Below are positions 33,119 through 42,723 of a DNA stretch of 46,719 nucleotides, in pieces (the first letter of the stretch is position 1; every line of letters begins with the position of its first letter). This DNA is from JACTOJ01 sp032335695 (lineage in GTDB: Bacteria; Bacillota; Clostridia; Clostridiales; Clostridiaceae), in the NCBI RefSeq assembly GCF_032335695.1, contig NZ_JACTOJ010000033.1, forward strand, positions 1 through 46,719, written 5' to 3'. The notes beneath the pieces were generated by a model that was not told where the DNA came from, ran no database searches, and saw only the letters and a list, made by a program, of their open reading frames with translations. A program made the position numbers and the translations under genes.

Positions 33119-34510
33119 CTAGTCTTGATGCACATTATCCAGGTCACCAAATTTACTGAATTGTCCAAGCCAAGCCATCTTTACAGTTCCTACAGGACCG
33201 TTTCTTTGCTTAGCGATTATACATTCAGCTACATTCTTATCTTCTGTTTCCTTATTGTAATACTCATCTCTATAAAGAAACATAACTAAGTCAGCATCCT
33301 GCTCAATTGATCCAGATTCTCTTAAGTCTGAAAGCATCGGTCTATGGTCAGCTCTCTGCTCTGGTGCACGAGAAAGCTGTGATAGAGCTATTACAGGGCA
33401 CTGCATTTCCTTAGCCAGTGCCTTTATGGATCTTGATATTTCAGAAACCTCCTGCTGTCTGCTGTCAGAGGAAGAATTTCCGCTCATAAGCTGCAAATAG
33501 TCAATCATTATCATATCGATACCGTGCTCAATTTTTATTCTTCTGCACTTTGATCTCATTTCCATGACAGACATACCTGCAGTGTCATCTATAAATATCT
33601 TAGAAGCTGCTAAAGGACCTGATACGCGGGCAATATTTTCCCAGTCCTTATCATCCAGATTACCTGTTCTAAGCTTAAGCATATCTACATTTGCCTGGGA
33701 GCATAAAAGCTTATAGGCTAGCTGCTCCTTAGACATTTCCAGCGAGAAGATTACAACACTCTTCCCTTCTCTTAAGGCAGCATGCTCAGCAAGGTTAAGA
33801 GCAAAGGTAGTTTTACCCATAGATGGTCTTGCAGCTATAAGCACCATGTCACCCTTCTGAAAGCCTGAGGTCTTCGAATCCAAATCCCTAAAGCCAGAGC
33901 CAACACCGGTTATCTGTCCCTTATTATTAAACAGCCTTTCTATCTCTAAAAAGCCTCTTTCCAGTACAGTACTTATAGCTTCAAAATCATTGGTGGTTCT
34001 TTTCTCTGCTATGTCAAATATTTTCTTTTCAGCTCCATCAAGTACCTTTTCAACATCATCCTGCTTGCTATAACATTCTTCTATTATATTAGTAGAGGAT
34101 CTTATTAGCTTTCTCAAGATAGCTTTCTGCTCTACAATCTTTATATAGGACTGCAAATGGGCTGTGGTAGGCACAGAATCACTTATTTCTGTTATATAAG
34201 TGATTCCGCCTGAAGCCTCCAATTTATCATTAGCCCTTAAATGCTCTATAAGGGTTACAAGGTCTATAGGCATATCCTTTTGAAAAAGATCTAATATAGC
34301 ACTGAATATTACTTTATGAGAATCTCTGTAGAAATCATCGCCCTTTAAAACCTCTGCTGCTTGAGCTATAGAGGTTTTGTCTATAAGCATAGAGCCTATT
34401 ACAGACTGTTCAGCCTCTATATTCTGAGGGAGACTTCTAAGCATTGGAGCTGTTTGAGATTTTTCATTTCCCGGGTTGTTAGGAGCATTAGATTGCTCTT
34501 TAGTATCCAT
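33119..34510 (-). CDS. dnaB: Replicative DNA helicase
   Basis: The hexameric 5'-3' helicase at the replication fork; it interacts with primase through its N-terminal domain. 463 residues. The N-domain begins LRSLPQNIEAEQSVIGSMLI. The RecA-like core has LIAARPSMGKTTFALNLA (Walker A), VVIFSLEMSKEQLAYKLL, IDMIMIDYLQLM (Walker B), PVIALSQLSRAPEQR and the arginine-finger region SDLRESGSIEQDADLVMFLYR. The length is normal with no intein. GAGGAG lies before the ATG. It is the last gene of the DUF2232-gdpP-rplI-lonC-dnaB run. Confidence 0.97.
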   Translation of the reverse strand: MDTKEQSNAPNNPGNEKSQTAPMLRSLPQNIEAEQSVIGSMLIDKTSIAQAAEVLKGDDFYRDSHKVIFSAILDLFQKDMPIDLVTLIEHLRANDKLEASGGITYITEISDSVPTTAHLQSYIKIVEQKAILRKLIRSSTNIIEECYSKQDDVEKVLDGAEKKIFDIAEKRTTNDFEAISTVLERGFLEIERLFNNKGQITGVGSGFRDLDSKTSGFQKGDMVLIAARPSMGKTTFALNLAEHAALREGKSVVIFSLEMSKEQLAYKLLCSQANVDMLKLRTGNLDDKDWENIARVSGPLAASKIFIDDTAGMSVMEMRSKCRRIKIEHGIDMIMIDYLQLMSGNSSSDSRQQEVSEISRSIKALAKEMQCPVIALSQLSRAPEQRADHRPMLSDLRESGSIEQDADLVMFLYRDEYYNKETEDKNVAECIIAKQRNGPVGTVKMAWLGQFSKFGDLDNVHQD

Positions 34511-34547
34511 TGTTCAACTCCTCTATAGCTTATAGCTAAAGCTATAA

Positions 34548-36446
34548 TTAAAATACATACTTCATCAATTCTTCTATATGACTTACCGATATTACCTCTA
34601 TATCGCTAAGTCCAACTGGTACTTCTTTTTTATTATCCTCAGGGACTAAAACCAGCTTAATTCCCTTTCTTCTAGCACCATATACCTTCTCAAAGATTCC
34701 ACCAACAGGCTTAATTTTTCCTCTAAGTGAAATTTCACCTGTTACAGCCACATCTTGTCTCAAAGGTTTATCCAATATTGCACTTATTATGCTTAAGGTG
34801 ATAGCTGCTCCAGCAGAAGGTCCGTCAATTCTTCCGCCGCCTACAAAATTAACATGTATATCATAATCTCTTATATCTTTATCTGTTATTTTTCTTATTA
34901 CAGAAGCTGCATTAAAGATAGAATCCTTAGTCATGGAACCTGCAGTATCATTAAATCTCACACTGCCTTGACCTTCTTCTCTAGCTTTAAAAACTGCAGT
35001 TTCTATTTCTATGGTAGAGCCTATATATCCACTTACTCCTAAACCGTAAATATGCCCTACCTCATAATTTTCTTCATTATTTACCTCTTCATAAGGTGTA
35101 AGTCTGCTTATAGAAATTACCTCTTCCACATCTTTAAGGCTTATATTTATACTATCCTCTTCACTTAATCCTTCAGTATATAGCACATATCCGTAGACAT
35201 CCGCAAGAATATTTACGGCTCTTCTTCCTTCTATGGTATATCTGCTGATAAATTCAGCTACACCATCCTCTAATATAATGTTTAACTTATTTGCTGCATT
35301 TAAAACAATTTTTTCAATATCTTTTGAAGAAAGTGGTTCAAAATATACTTCTGTACATCTAGATCTTAAGGCAGGATTTATTTCTTCTGGATCTCTTGTG
35401 GTAGCGCCTATCAGTAGAAAATCTGCTGGTGCACCATTATCAAATAAATATTTTACATATTTAGGTGTGTTATCATCTTCTGGATCATAATAGGAAGATG
35501 AAAATTCCACTCTCTTATCCTCTAAAACCTTAAGAAGCTTGTTTTGAAGTATAGTATCAAGTTCGCCTATTTCATCTATGAAAAGTACTCCACCGTGTGC
35601 TTCAGTTACTAAACCTGGCTTAGGCTCTGGTATTCCAATTTCCGCTAAATCCCTCTTGCTGCCTTGATATATAGGATCATGCACGGAACCTAAAAGCGGA
35701 TTAGTTATTTCTCTCGGATCCCATCTGAGAGTAGTTCCATCCACCTCAACAAATTTTGATTTATCAGTAAATGGAGTATATCTTAACTTTTTAGCTTCTT
35801 CAAGCGCAAGTCTAGCTGCTGTGGTTTTACCTACTCCTGGAGGTCCATAAAGTATTATATGCTGAGGATATGGTGATGCAAGCTTTGATATCAAAGCTTT
35901 TATGGCTCTTTCTTGTCCTACAATTTCAGAAAAACTGTCAGGTCTTAAAAGAGCTTGTACATTTTTAGGCAATTTTATTGAATCCATAACTTCCAGTTGA
36001 GCATACTTCTTTAGAGTTTTAGCATTCTCAGGACCCTTTTGTCTCTTTATGATTCCGAGTCTTATTTCATCTACATACTTTTCCTGCTTATCTACAAGAG
36101 CTTGTTCAACTTCAGTTTCTATTTTATTTTGTATATATCTTTTAGCCACTGCCTCAGCTATCCATCTATGAGTATCTTCTAAAATTTTATCTGCATCATC
36201 TTCTTCTGGAACAGTGATTGCTAATCCTTTTCCATCACTCATTATTTTGTTAATAGCATATAGCCTCTTTAAGGTATCTGAGCTATTAATATATTTCTGT
36301 AGCTTATGCTTAACGGTACGAGCTTTTACTGCTCCTTGATCCAAAACATTATCTGCTACTTCAAACAGAACATTAACTTGAGCTTCTAATGATGTTTCAT
36401 CACTTAATTCAAGCTGTGGTTCATTTATTTTAAATTGTGATTTCAA
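34548..36446 (-). CDS. lonC: LonC-type ATP-dependent protease
   Basis: 632 residues. An N-terminal 170-residue region without the usual Lon LAN domain is followed by the AAA+ module with HIILYGPPGVGKTTAARL (Walker A, about 205) and GGVLFIDEIGEL (Walker B, about 285). The C-terminal protease has GGGRIDGPSAGAAITL with the catalytic Ser and RGKIKPVGGIFEKV with the catalytic Lys. This Lon-like form between rplI and dnaB is typical of clostridia. A TTG start follows GAGGAGG. It degrades misfolded or regulatory proteins in the cytoplasm; specific targets are not known from sequence. Confidence 0.92.
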   Translation of the reverse strand: MKSQFKINEPQLELSDETSLEAQVNVLFEVADNVLDQGAVKARTVKHKLQKYINSSDTLKRLYAINKIMSDGKGLAITVPEEDDADKILEDTHRWIAEAVAKRYIQNKIETEVEQALVDKQEKYVDEIRLGIIKRQKGPENAKTLKKYAQLEVMDSIKLPKNVQALLRPDSFSEIVGQERAIKALISKLASPYPQHIILYGPPGVGKTTAARLALEEAKKLRYTPFTDKSKFVEVDGTTLRWDPREITNPLLGSVHDPIYQGSKRDLAEIGIPEPKPGLVTEAHGGVLFIDEIGELDTILQNKLLKVLEDKRVEFSSSYYDPEDDNTPKYVKYLFDNGAPADFLLIGATTRDPEEINPALRSRCTEVYFEPLSSKDIEKIVLNAANKLNIILEDGVAEFISRYTIEGRRAVNILADVYGYVLYTEGLSEEDSINISLKDVEEVISISRLTPYEEVNNEENYEVGHIYGLGVSGYIGSTIEIETAVFKAREEGQGSVRFNDTAGSMTKDSIFNAASVIRKITDKDIRDYDIHVNFVGGGRIDGPSAGAAITLSIISAILDKPLRQDVAVTGEISLRGKIKPVGGIFEKVYGARRKGIKLVLVPEDNKKEVPVGLSDIEVISVSHIEELMKYVF

Positions 36447-36460
36447 TTTTTTCCTCCTCT

Positions 36461-36901
36461 TTATTCAGAGATAATGACCTTCATCTTCGTTGATATTTCA
36501 GAATACAACTTGACTTCTATGTCATAAGTCCCTGTTTGTTTTATTGTATCCATAGAAATCTTTTTCTTATCTATAGTTATATTAAACTGCTTAGTTATTT
36601 GCTCAGCTATATCTTTATTAGTTATGGCTCCAAAAAGTCTGCCATGTTCTCCGCACTTTGCAGTTATCTTTATTTCTTTTCCTTTAAGCTGCTCTGCTAA
36701 TGCCTGAGCTGCTTCGGTCTCCTCTAGCTTTTTCTTTCTTTCATTTTCTTTTTTCTGGTTTAATATATGCATGTTCTCTGTAGTTGCTTCCTGTGCAAGA
36801 TTTCTTGGGAATAGGTAGTTTCTTGCGTATCCATCAGACGCATTAACCACATCCCCCTTTTTTCCCATGTTCTTTATATCCTTTAATAAAATTACTTTCA
36901 T
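36461..36901 (-). CDS. rplI: 50S ribosomal protein bL9
   Basis: 146 residues. The signature MKVILLKDIKNMGKKGDVVNASDGYARNYLFPRNLA occupies the N-terminus, followed by the long connecting helix (NQKKENERKKKLEETEAAQALAEQL) and a C-domain with CGEHGRLFGAITNKDIAEQI. bL9 projects from the L1 side of the large subunit and helps keep frame. The ATG shares one base with the gdpP stop (TAATG), so it is coupled to gdpP. Confidence 0.97.
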   Translation of the reverse strand: MKVILLKDIKNMGKKGDVVNASDGYARNYLFPRNLAQEATTENMHILNQKKENERKKKLEETEAAQALAEQLKGKEIKITAKCGEHGRLFGAITNKDIAEQITKQFNITIDKKKISMDTIKQTGTYDIEVKLYSEISTKMKVIISE

Positions 36902-38877
36902 TATTTTTCACCTTCCTTTAAGTTTTCGTTTATAGTTTTCTTCAGAAGCTTAACAGCATCTTCCATAGACATATTGCTTAGCTTAGTTCCAGCTATATTC
37001 ATATGACCTCCGCCGCCAAGCTGCTCCATAATAATTTGCACATTTACATCCCCAAGAGATCTTCCGCTTATATTAATATCCTCTTCTATTTTAACAAGTA
37101 CAAAGGATGCTTGAATACCTGTAATATTTAGCAGCTCATCCGCTGCCTGTGCAGCTATTACAGTATCTGTTATATCTCCTGGGCACATTGCTATAGCAAT
37201 GCCATCTTCTACCTTAGCAGATTCTATAATTTGGTATTTTTTTATATAAGTATTTAGATCATCAGAAAATAATTTTCTTACATCTAACGTGTCTGCGCCT
37301 AGCCTTCTTAAGAAGGATGCAGCTTCAAAAGTTCTAACTCCTGTTTTAAAATAGAAGTTTTTGGTATCCACACATATACCAGCTAAAAGAGCACTTGCCT
37401 CTATCTGTTTGATTTTTGGTTTTTCAACCATATATTGAATAATCTCTGTTACAAGCTCAGAAGTTGATGACGCATAAGTTTCCATGTAGCTGAACAGTGT
37501 ATTTTCTATGTAATCTGTTGATTTTCTATGATGATCTATTATTACTACGCGTTTGGTATATTTGAGCAATTCTTCATTAAGCACATACCCTCTATTATGT
37601 ACATCTACTAATATAATTAAACTATTTTCATCTATTAGATTCTTACATTCTTCAGAGGTTATAAACACATCATTATAGTCGGGATCTTTATTGAATTCAT
37701 CTAAAAGTACTTTTATCCCATGATTTGGCTTATCTAATATTATATTACATTCAGGCTTAAAAGTTTTCAATACGCCATATAATCCTACTGCAGCTCCAAA
37801 ACAATCTGCATCTGGATTCCTATGTCCCATTATGAATACCGAACTGCTTTCACTAACTAAATCCTTAAGTATATGAGCTATAACCCTGGCTCTTACTCTT
37901 GTTCTCTTTTCTACTTCCTTAGTTTTTCCTCCAAAGAAAGAAAGCTTATCGCCATTTTTAATAACTACTTGGTCCCCGCCTCTTCCTAAAGCTAATTCTT
38001 TGGCAGAGTTGGCATAACTCTCATTCTCGATAGGGGTACTGCCTCCTCTTCCGATTCCTACGCTAAGGGTAACCGCAAGTTTATTGCTCATATTTATTTC
38101 TCTGACAGTATCTAATATATCAAATTTCTTTTTTATTTCTTCGCTTATATATTTGTCTTGTACAGATAAGACATACTTATTGTTTCCATACTTTTTTACA
38201 AATGCGTTTATGCTTTGAGCATAATTATTTATGGTTCTTTCTATTTCTGCTATGAGAAGAGGCTTTTGATTTTCCTCGGTGGTCTTTACCACATCATCTA
38301 AATTATCAACCTCTACAAGCATTACACACTCTTTATTGTCAAATATATTTTTAACTTCTGTCATGTCATAAAAATATAAAAGTATAATCTCATCCTTTAG
38401 GTTTCTTATATCAGAAACATGAACCACACTGGTATAAACATTGTAAAATTTTTCTTTAACCTTTACATACCTAAAAAGATTCTCCTTAGAGTTTTTTATG
38501 GTTTTAGCATCCAACCCTTTTATAACGTTTGCTACATTTTTACCTAGTATTTCTTCTTGTTTTAAAACAGTGCTCATATTCTGATTATACCATACTATAT
38601 TACCTTTCCCACCTATTATTATAAGGGGGAAGGGCAGGTTAACAAGTGTATTCCTTGTAGCTGCATCCAGCTGACCTGAAAAATTCTCTATGAACTTTTT
38701 CCATTCAACTTTTTTTACTTCAAGAGTTACAAAATAATACACCACCAGGATTCCATACACAATCAACGCAACTATTCCATCTATAAAATGACCATGTATG
38801 AATAAAAGAATTATAAGCACCGCTAATATGACCATGTAAACTTTATTACTAGGTGAAAAATAATCTTTGTTATCCAT
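36901..38877 (-). CDS. gdpP: Cyclic-di-AMP phosphodiesterase GdpP
   Basis: 658-residue membrane enzyme that hydrolyses c-di-AMP to pApA, tuning cell-wall, potassium and stress responses. Two N-terminal helices (residues 14-50) precede a PAS domain (FPLIIIGGKGNIVWYNQNM), a degenerate GGDEF domain ending AKELALGRGGDQVVIK, and the DHH/DHHA1 catalytic part: GHRNPDADCFGAAVG, ILVDVHNRGYV, IDHHRKSTDY and GGGGHMNIAGTK. All metal-binding residues expected for activity are present. It sits between DUF2232 and rplI, as in many Firmicutes. Confidence 0.95.
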   Translation of the reverse strand: MDNKDYFSPSNKVYMVILAVLIILLFIHGHFIDGIVALIVYGILVVYYFVTLEVKKVEWKKFIENFSGQLDAATRNTLVNLPFPLIIIGGKGNIVWYNQNMSTVLKQEEILGKNVANVIKGLDAKTIKNSKENLFRYVKVKEKFYNVYTSVVHVSDIRNLKDEIILLYFYDMTEVKNIFDNKECVMLVEVDNLDDVVKTTEENQKPLLIAEIERTINNYAQSINAFVKKYGNNKYVLSVQDKYISEEIKKKFDILDTVREINMSNKLAVTLSVGIGRGGSTPIENESYANSAKELALGRGGDQVVIKNGDKLSFFGGKTKEVEKRTRVRARVIAHILKDLVSESSSVFIMGHRNPDADCFGAAVGLYGVLKTFKPECNIILDKPNHGIKVLLDEFNKDPDYNDVFITSEECKNLIDENSLIILVDVHNRGYVLNEELLKYTKRVVIIDHHRKSTDYIENTLFSYMETYASSTSELVTEIIQYMVEKPKIKQIEASALLAGICVDTKNFYFKTGVRTFEAASFLRRLGADTLDVRKLFSDDLNTYIKKYQIIESAKVEDGIAIAMCPGDITDTVIAAQAADELLNITGIQASFVLVKIEEDINISGRSLGDVNVQIIMEQLGGGGHMNIAGTKLSNMSMEDAVKLLKKTINENLKEGEK

Positions 38878-38910
38878 TAATATCCGCCTTCCAAATTATC
38901 CATGACCCTG

Positions 38911-39930
38911 TTAGCCTATTCTTCTTTTATTAAATAGTCTATTAGGATCCAACTTCCTAAAATCAAATAGCATATCTGCAAAACCCAAGTATAAAATCAC
39001 AATGAAGAATACCTGAGAAAGTGCTAAAAATATTACTATAACCGCAGAAAGCCCCTTGTGAAGCTTAAATCTGTTTATTAAGAAATAATATATTACTGCT
39101 GAACCGATCACAGCAAGAACCAATTGCAAAATCATCCACAATGAATTAAAGAGATAATATCCTGCAGGTACATTTTTCTTGTATAATATTCCTGAAACAG
39201 CAGTCATAGCTATCAGCAGTGCACCTATTCTATTATCAATATAGAATTTATCAAAGCTAGGAAGCTTATTCAGATTATATTTAAATCTCTTTAATATCTT
39301 TTTCGAGAAAGCATAGTTAATTAAACTCATTACAATAGAGTACATTATAAGTGCTCCTGGAATTGTAGCCATAAGGAGCTTAGGAGTTAAAGAATTAATA
39401 TAATCCTGAAGTATTTTTGTCTGTTGGTTGTTTGAAGAATTGGCATTTAAAAGCTTAATAGATTCATTCATGGAGCTTTTAAGCATATCTATCATCTGAT
39501 TTATCTGATCATATAATGATGTTTTCTGAATTAAAGTCAAAGTTATCGCCATAACAGCTATATAACCTATCATAACAAATATAGACATAAATCCAATAGT
39601 AAAGCTAGCTGCCTTGTTTTTCTTTACGCAGAAGCCTAAAGCAATTCCTACTCCTGAATACAATAATGTAGAACTAACAGCTGCAAAGGGACCTATTATA
39701 ATTGCAGTTACTATGGTACTTGCGGCTATAGCAATAACTGTAGTTCTGATGTCATATCTTAAATATAATAAAGTTATTGGCAGTGGCAAAATTATAATGC
39801 CTATTAAATCTAAAATAGGTATTACAGATACCATTAAATTGATTACAACTATAAGAGCTATCAATATGCCTGCATCGGTTATGGCTCTTGTATTATTTTT
39901 ATTGTTCATCATTTCCTCCAATTGAGTCAT
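38911..39930 (-). CDS. DUF2232 (YybS-like) membrane protein
   Basis: 339 residues with about eight helices, including GIILPLPITLLYLRYDIRTTVIAIAAS near residue 50, a feature of DUF2232/YybS proteins. The hydrophilic stretch DQINQMIDMLKSSMNESIKLL lies between helices. Function is unknown; the gene is regularly found before gdpP and rplI, which points to membrane or envelope homeostasis. GGAGGAAATG provides the ribosome site. It seems to be the first gene of this minus-strand operon, with a 33-base gap to gdpP. Confidence 0.88.
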   Translation of the reverse strand: MTQLEEMMNNKNNTRAITDAGILIALIVVINLMVSVIPILDLIGIIILPLPITLLYLRYDIRTTVIAIAASTIVTAIIIGPFAAVSSTLLYSGVGIALGFCVKKNKAASFTIGFMSIFVMIGYIAVMAITLTLIQKTSLYDQINQMIDMLKSSMNESIKLLNANSSNNQQTKILQDYINSLTPKLLMATIPGALIMYSIVMSLINYAFSKKILKRFKYNLNKLPSFDKFYIDNRIGALLIAMTAVSGILYKKNVPAGYYLFNSLWMILQLVLAVIGSAVIYYFLINRFKLHKGLSAVIVIFLALSQVFFIVILYLGFADMLFDFRKLDPNRLFNKRRIG

Positions 39931-39995
39931 TACAACTTACATAATTTATCCTAGTTATATTGTAATTTTTTTTGTATTATTGTGCAACCATATGG

Positions 39996-40481
39996 TTATC
40001 TATTATCATTATCATAGCATATCATATCTATTATTACTACACAAGCCAATATAAATGCATCGTACTCTCCGTCTATTACATCTATTCCATAGGTATCAGA
40101 CCAGGCAAAGAATTCTTTTGATACCTTAGCTATATTTATACCATTCTTCCAAAAATCATATTCTCTGGTCCATACATCTCCCTCAATCTGTATATCTCCT
40201 TCTTGAGACTGTATATCAAATTTAGGTTTAAACAAGGTCATCATCTGCTTTTTAACTACGCCCATGAGCTCTTCTCCTCTGTAAATTTCATATACAGGTA
40301 CAAAGGACATAAGCTTCTGCTTTATAAATAGAAGTTCTTCCCCATCCATGCTTTCAAAAGAAAGCTTTTTACCTATACTAAATACCTGCCCTCTCACATA
40401 AAATATATCATTTTCAAATTCATCCTTTATAGTAAAGCTGTCACCAAAAGAAAACATTCTTTGCTTCATAATATATCTCAT
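39996..40481 (-). CDS. LURP-one-related / YxjI family protein
   Basis: 161 residues with the beta-rich tubby-like fold of DUF567: MKQRMFSFGDSFTIKDEFENDIFYVRGQVFSIGKKLSF, then LLFIKQKLMSFVPVYEIY, then IEGDVWTREYDFW and IAKVSKEFFAWSDTYGIDVIDGEYDAFILACVVIID. The function of bacterial members is not established; a membrane-tethering role is suggested for the fold. The C-terminus is hydrophobic enough to touch the membrane. AAAGGGGATTG precedes the ATG. It lies just downstream of the PRPP synthetase gene with a 21-base gap, so probably the same transcript. Confidence 0.85.
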   Translation of the reverse strand: MRYIMKQRMFSFGDSFTIKDEFENDIFYVRGQVFSIGKKLSFESMDGEELLFIKQKLMSFVPVYEIYRGEELMGVVKKQMMTLFKPKFDIQSQEGDIQIEGDVWTREYDFWKNGINIAKVSKEFFAWSDTYGIDVIDGEYDAFILACVVIIDMICYDNDNR

Positions 40482-40502
40482 AATATCAATCCCCTTTTAA
40501 TA

Positions 40503-41483
40503 TTATTGCATTTTCGCATAAATTTTTTCTAAGTTCTTCTTATCATATATCTCACTGACTAATTTACCATCTTCTATCTTATCTATAGCTTCTGCAAACA
40601 ATGGTGCCGCAGACAGTATCTTTATTCTTTTACTATTTGTAATATAGTTATTATTTACAGAATCCGTGCTTACTATAAGGTCTATATCGCTTTGTTCAAC
40701 CTTCTTTAAATTCTCTTCATTTAAAAGAAGATGCGAAAGACATGCATATATCTTTCCAGCTCCTCTAGCCTTTAACGCCTTTGCCAGTTCAATAAGCGTT
40801 CCTCCAGATATGGTAAAATCATCAAATATAACAGCGTCTTTTCCCTTTATATCTCCTATTAAATCTAAAATTTCTGCCTTTTCATCATGGCATTTTCTAG
40901 TTTTATCCCCTATTGCTACTCCTACTCCAAGATGGCTTGCTATTTTTCTGGCATCCTTTGAAAAACCTGCATCAGGCGATACTACTACATATTCTTTTAA
41001 ATTCAATGACCTTATAAATTCACAAAGCACAGGTGAAACCATCAAATTTTCTATAGGACTATTGAAAAATCCTAATACCTGTGGACTGTGCAAATCCATA
41101 GTTATAACTCTCTTCACGCCTAGTCTTTCAATACATTCCGCACATACTCTAGCTCTTATAGATACTCCATCCTCTTCCTGTTTATCTGATTTTCCATAGC
41201 CAAAGTATGGAATAACCAAGGTTACTGATAGAGCCCCAGCCCTTTTGAAGGCATCCATCCAAAACAGCAGTTCCATAAATTCATCATTAGGGTTTAAGCC
41301 TATTGTTTGAACTAAATATATTCTCCTATTCATAACAGCTTCTTCTATCTTTACAAATATATTTCCGTCCAAAAATTTTATAACCTTCGATTCTCCAAGA
41401 GTAGTTCCCAAGCAGTCACATATTCTTTTGCCCAATTCTTTTCCGTTGCTTCCTGAAAATATCCTTACCTCTTCTCTAATCAC
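40503..41483 (-). CDS. Divergent ribose-phosphate pyrophosphokinase
   Basis: 326 residues of the PRPP synthetase fold, which makes PRPP from ribose 5-phosphate and ATP for nucleotide, His and Trp synthesis. It keeps VRIFSGSNGKELGKRIC, VIPYFGYGKSDKQ, VITMDLHSPQVLGFF and VVSPDAGFSKDARKIA. The PRPP loop, normally DDMIDTAGT, reads DDFTISGGT, and the catalytic flexible loop is also changed. This indicates a paralogue next to a standard prs elsewhere, or a related phosphoribosyl enzyme. A GTG start follows GGGGGAAG. It forms a unit with the LURP-one gene. Confidence 0.85.
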   Translation of the reverse strand: MIREEVRIFSGSNGKELGKRICDCLGTTLGESKVIKFLDGNIFVKIEEAVMNRRIYLVQTIGLNPNDEFMELLFWMDAFKRAGALSVTLVIPYFGYGKSDKQEEDGVSIRARVCAECIERLGVKRVITMDLHSPQVLGFFNSPIENLMVSPVLCEFIRSLNLKEYVVVSPDAGFSKDARKIASHLGVGVAIGDKTRKCHDEKAEILDLIGDIKGKDAVIFDDFTISGGTLIELAKALKARGAGKIYACLSHLLLNEENLKKVEQSDIDLIVSTDSVNNNYITNSKRIKILSAAPLFAEAIDKIEDGKLVSEIYDKKNLEKIYAKMQ

Positions 41484-41572
41484 GCCACTTCCCCCATTTT
41501 CCTAAGTTTATAAACTTGTTTTTATATTACATAATATCAAATAATAAGCTATAAAGGCAATATAATTTTATG

Positions 41573-41605
41573 TATAAAAAAACCACACTTGTAAAAAGTG
41601 TGGTT
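41573..41605 (-). terminator. Terminator of rpsF-ssb-rpsR operon
   Basis: AACCACACTT and AAGTGTGGTT form a 10-bp stem with a five-base loop, and on the minus strand TTTTTTTATAC follows. It lies nine bases past the rpsR stop. Confidence 0.92.
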
Positions 41606-41613
41606 TAAATTTA

Positions 41614-41877
41614 CTATTCAGTAGTGAATGGTAATAAAGCTATGTTTCTAGCTCTCTTAACAGCATCTGTAAGCTGTCTCTGATGCTTAGCGCAGTTACC
41701 AGAAATTCTTCTTGGAAGTATCTTTCCTCTTTCAGTAACGTACTTTCTAAGCTTGTTGATATCTTTATAATCAATTGACTCAGCTTTTTCTACACAGAAA
41801 GAACAAACTTTTCTCTTGCCTCTTTTCATTCTTCCGCCAGTCTTTTTAACTGAATCTCTTTCTCTCTTATCACTCAT
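41614..41877 (-). CDS. rpsR: 30S ribosomal protein bS18
   Basis: 87 residues. KRKVCSFCVEKAESIDYKDINKLRKYVTERGKILPRRISGNCAKHQRQLTDAVKRARNIALLPF covers the conserved body. The CSFC plus GNCAKH pattern is the zinc-binding form of bS18; zinc-free paralogues lack these Cys. bS18 pairs with bS6 on the platform of the small subunit, and both are encoded here. AAGGAGGG precedes the ATG. It is the last gene of the rpsF-ssb-rpsR operon. Confidence 0.97.
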   Translation of the reverse strand: MSDKRERDSVKKTGGRMKRGKRKVCSFCVEKAESIDYKDINKLRKYVTERGKILPRRISGNCAKHQRQLTDAVKRARNIALLPFTTE

Positions 41878-41897
41878 GCTTATCCCTCCTTACTCTG

Positions 41898-42338
41898 TTA
41901 GAATGGTATATCTCCATCATCTACAGGAGTCATATCCATATCAAATGAATCGGAATTAAATCCTCCTGCCATGCCAAATTCAGAATTTGTGTTATTGGTT
42001 CTAGGGTTACTAGCACCATTTCCTTTGTCAAGGAATTGTACTTCTTCTGCTACAACTTCTGTAACATAACGTTTAGTACCATCTTTAGCATCATAAGTTC
42101 TAGTCTGGATTCTTCCGCTAACCCCCATGAGACGTCCCTTTCCCATGTAGTTTGCTGTAGCTTCAGCCTGTTTTCCCCATATTACTACGGATATAAAATC
42201 AGCCTCACGCTGTCCATCCTTATTTGGCACTCTTCTATCAATCGCTAAAGTTACGGTTGCAACAGCAGTACCACTGCCAGGAGCAAATCTTAACTCCGGA
42301 TCTCGTGTTAATCTACCAATTAAAACAACCTTGTTCAT
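41898..42338 (-). CDS. ssb: Single-stranded DNA-binding protein
   Basis: 146 residues. The OB-fold starts MNKVVLIGRLTRDPELRF and continues with FISVVIWGKQAEATANYMGKGRLMGVSGRIQTRTYD and VTEVVAEEVQFL. An acidic flexible tail ends in DDGDIPF, the tip that recruits repair and replication partners. It forms tetramers on single-stranded DNA. It lies between rpsF and rpsR with tight spacing, the usual Firmicute arrangement, and is co-transcribed with them. Confidence 0.97.
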   Translation of the reverse strand: MNKVVLIGRLTRDPELRFAPGSGTAVATVTLAIDRRVPNKDGQREADFISVVIWGKQAEATANYMGKGRLMGVSGRIQTRTYDAKDGTKRYVTEVVAEEVQFLDKGNGASNPRTNNTNSEFGMAGGFNSDSFDMDMTPVDDGDIPF

Positions 42339-42350
42339 TATGGCACCACC

Positions 42351-42638
42351 TTATTTCTCTTCCTTAACTATTATGTGTCTGATAACACCATCAGTAATTC
42401 TGAATATTCTGTCTAACTCCTTAGGTAATTCAGGATTAGCACTGAAGTTAACTAATGTATAGAAGCCTTCGCCAACTTTGTTTATTTCATAAGCAAGCTT
42501 TCTCTTACCCCAGAAATCAACATTGTCAACAGTACCTCCGCCATTTTCTATTACACCTTTAAACTTTTCGATATTAGCTTTTACGCTTTCCTCGTCTAGT
42601 GATGGATGTAATATAAATATAGTTTCATACTTTCTCAT
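42351..42638 (-). CDS. rpsF: 30S ribosomal protein bS6
   Basis: 95 residues. MRKYETIFILHPSLDEE opens the protein; VDFWGKRKLAYEINKVGEGFYTLVNFSA is the conserved centre; the end is FRITDGVIRHIIVKEE. bS6 binds bS18 on the 30S platform. I choose the ATG at 42638, about seven bases after GGAGGTG; the frame extends three codons to a GTG at 42647. It is the first gene of the rpsF-ssb-rpsR operon. Confidence 0.97.
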   Translation of the reverse strand: MRKYETIFILHPSLDEESVKANIEKFKGVIENGGGTVDNVDFWGKRKLAYEINKVGEGFYTLVNFSANPELPKELDRIFRITDGVIRHIIVKEEK

Positions 42639-42723
42639 CAATTCCACCTCCTCCCTTTGGACTAACGGCCGTAATCTTTGATTACAGCAGGGACTACAAT
42701 TGGTTATTATACCACAATGTCAC

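Noticed and set aside
39614..39925. Plus-strand ORF of 103 codons
   Set aside because: It is the antisense shadow of the DUF2232 gene, without a ribosome site.
40666..41199. Plus-strand ORF of 177 codons
   Set aside because: Antisense to the PRPP synthetase gene, which has clear family motifs.
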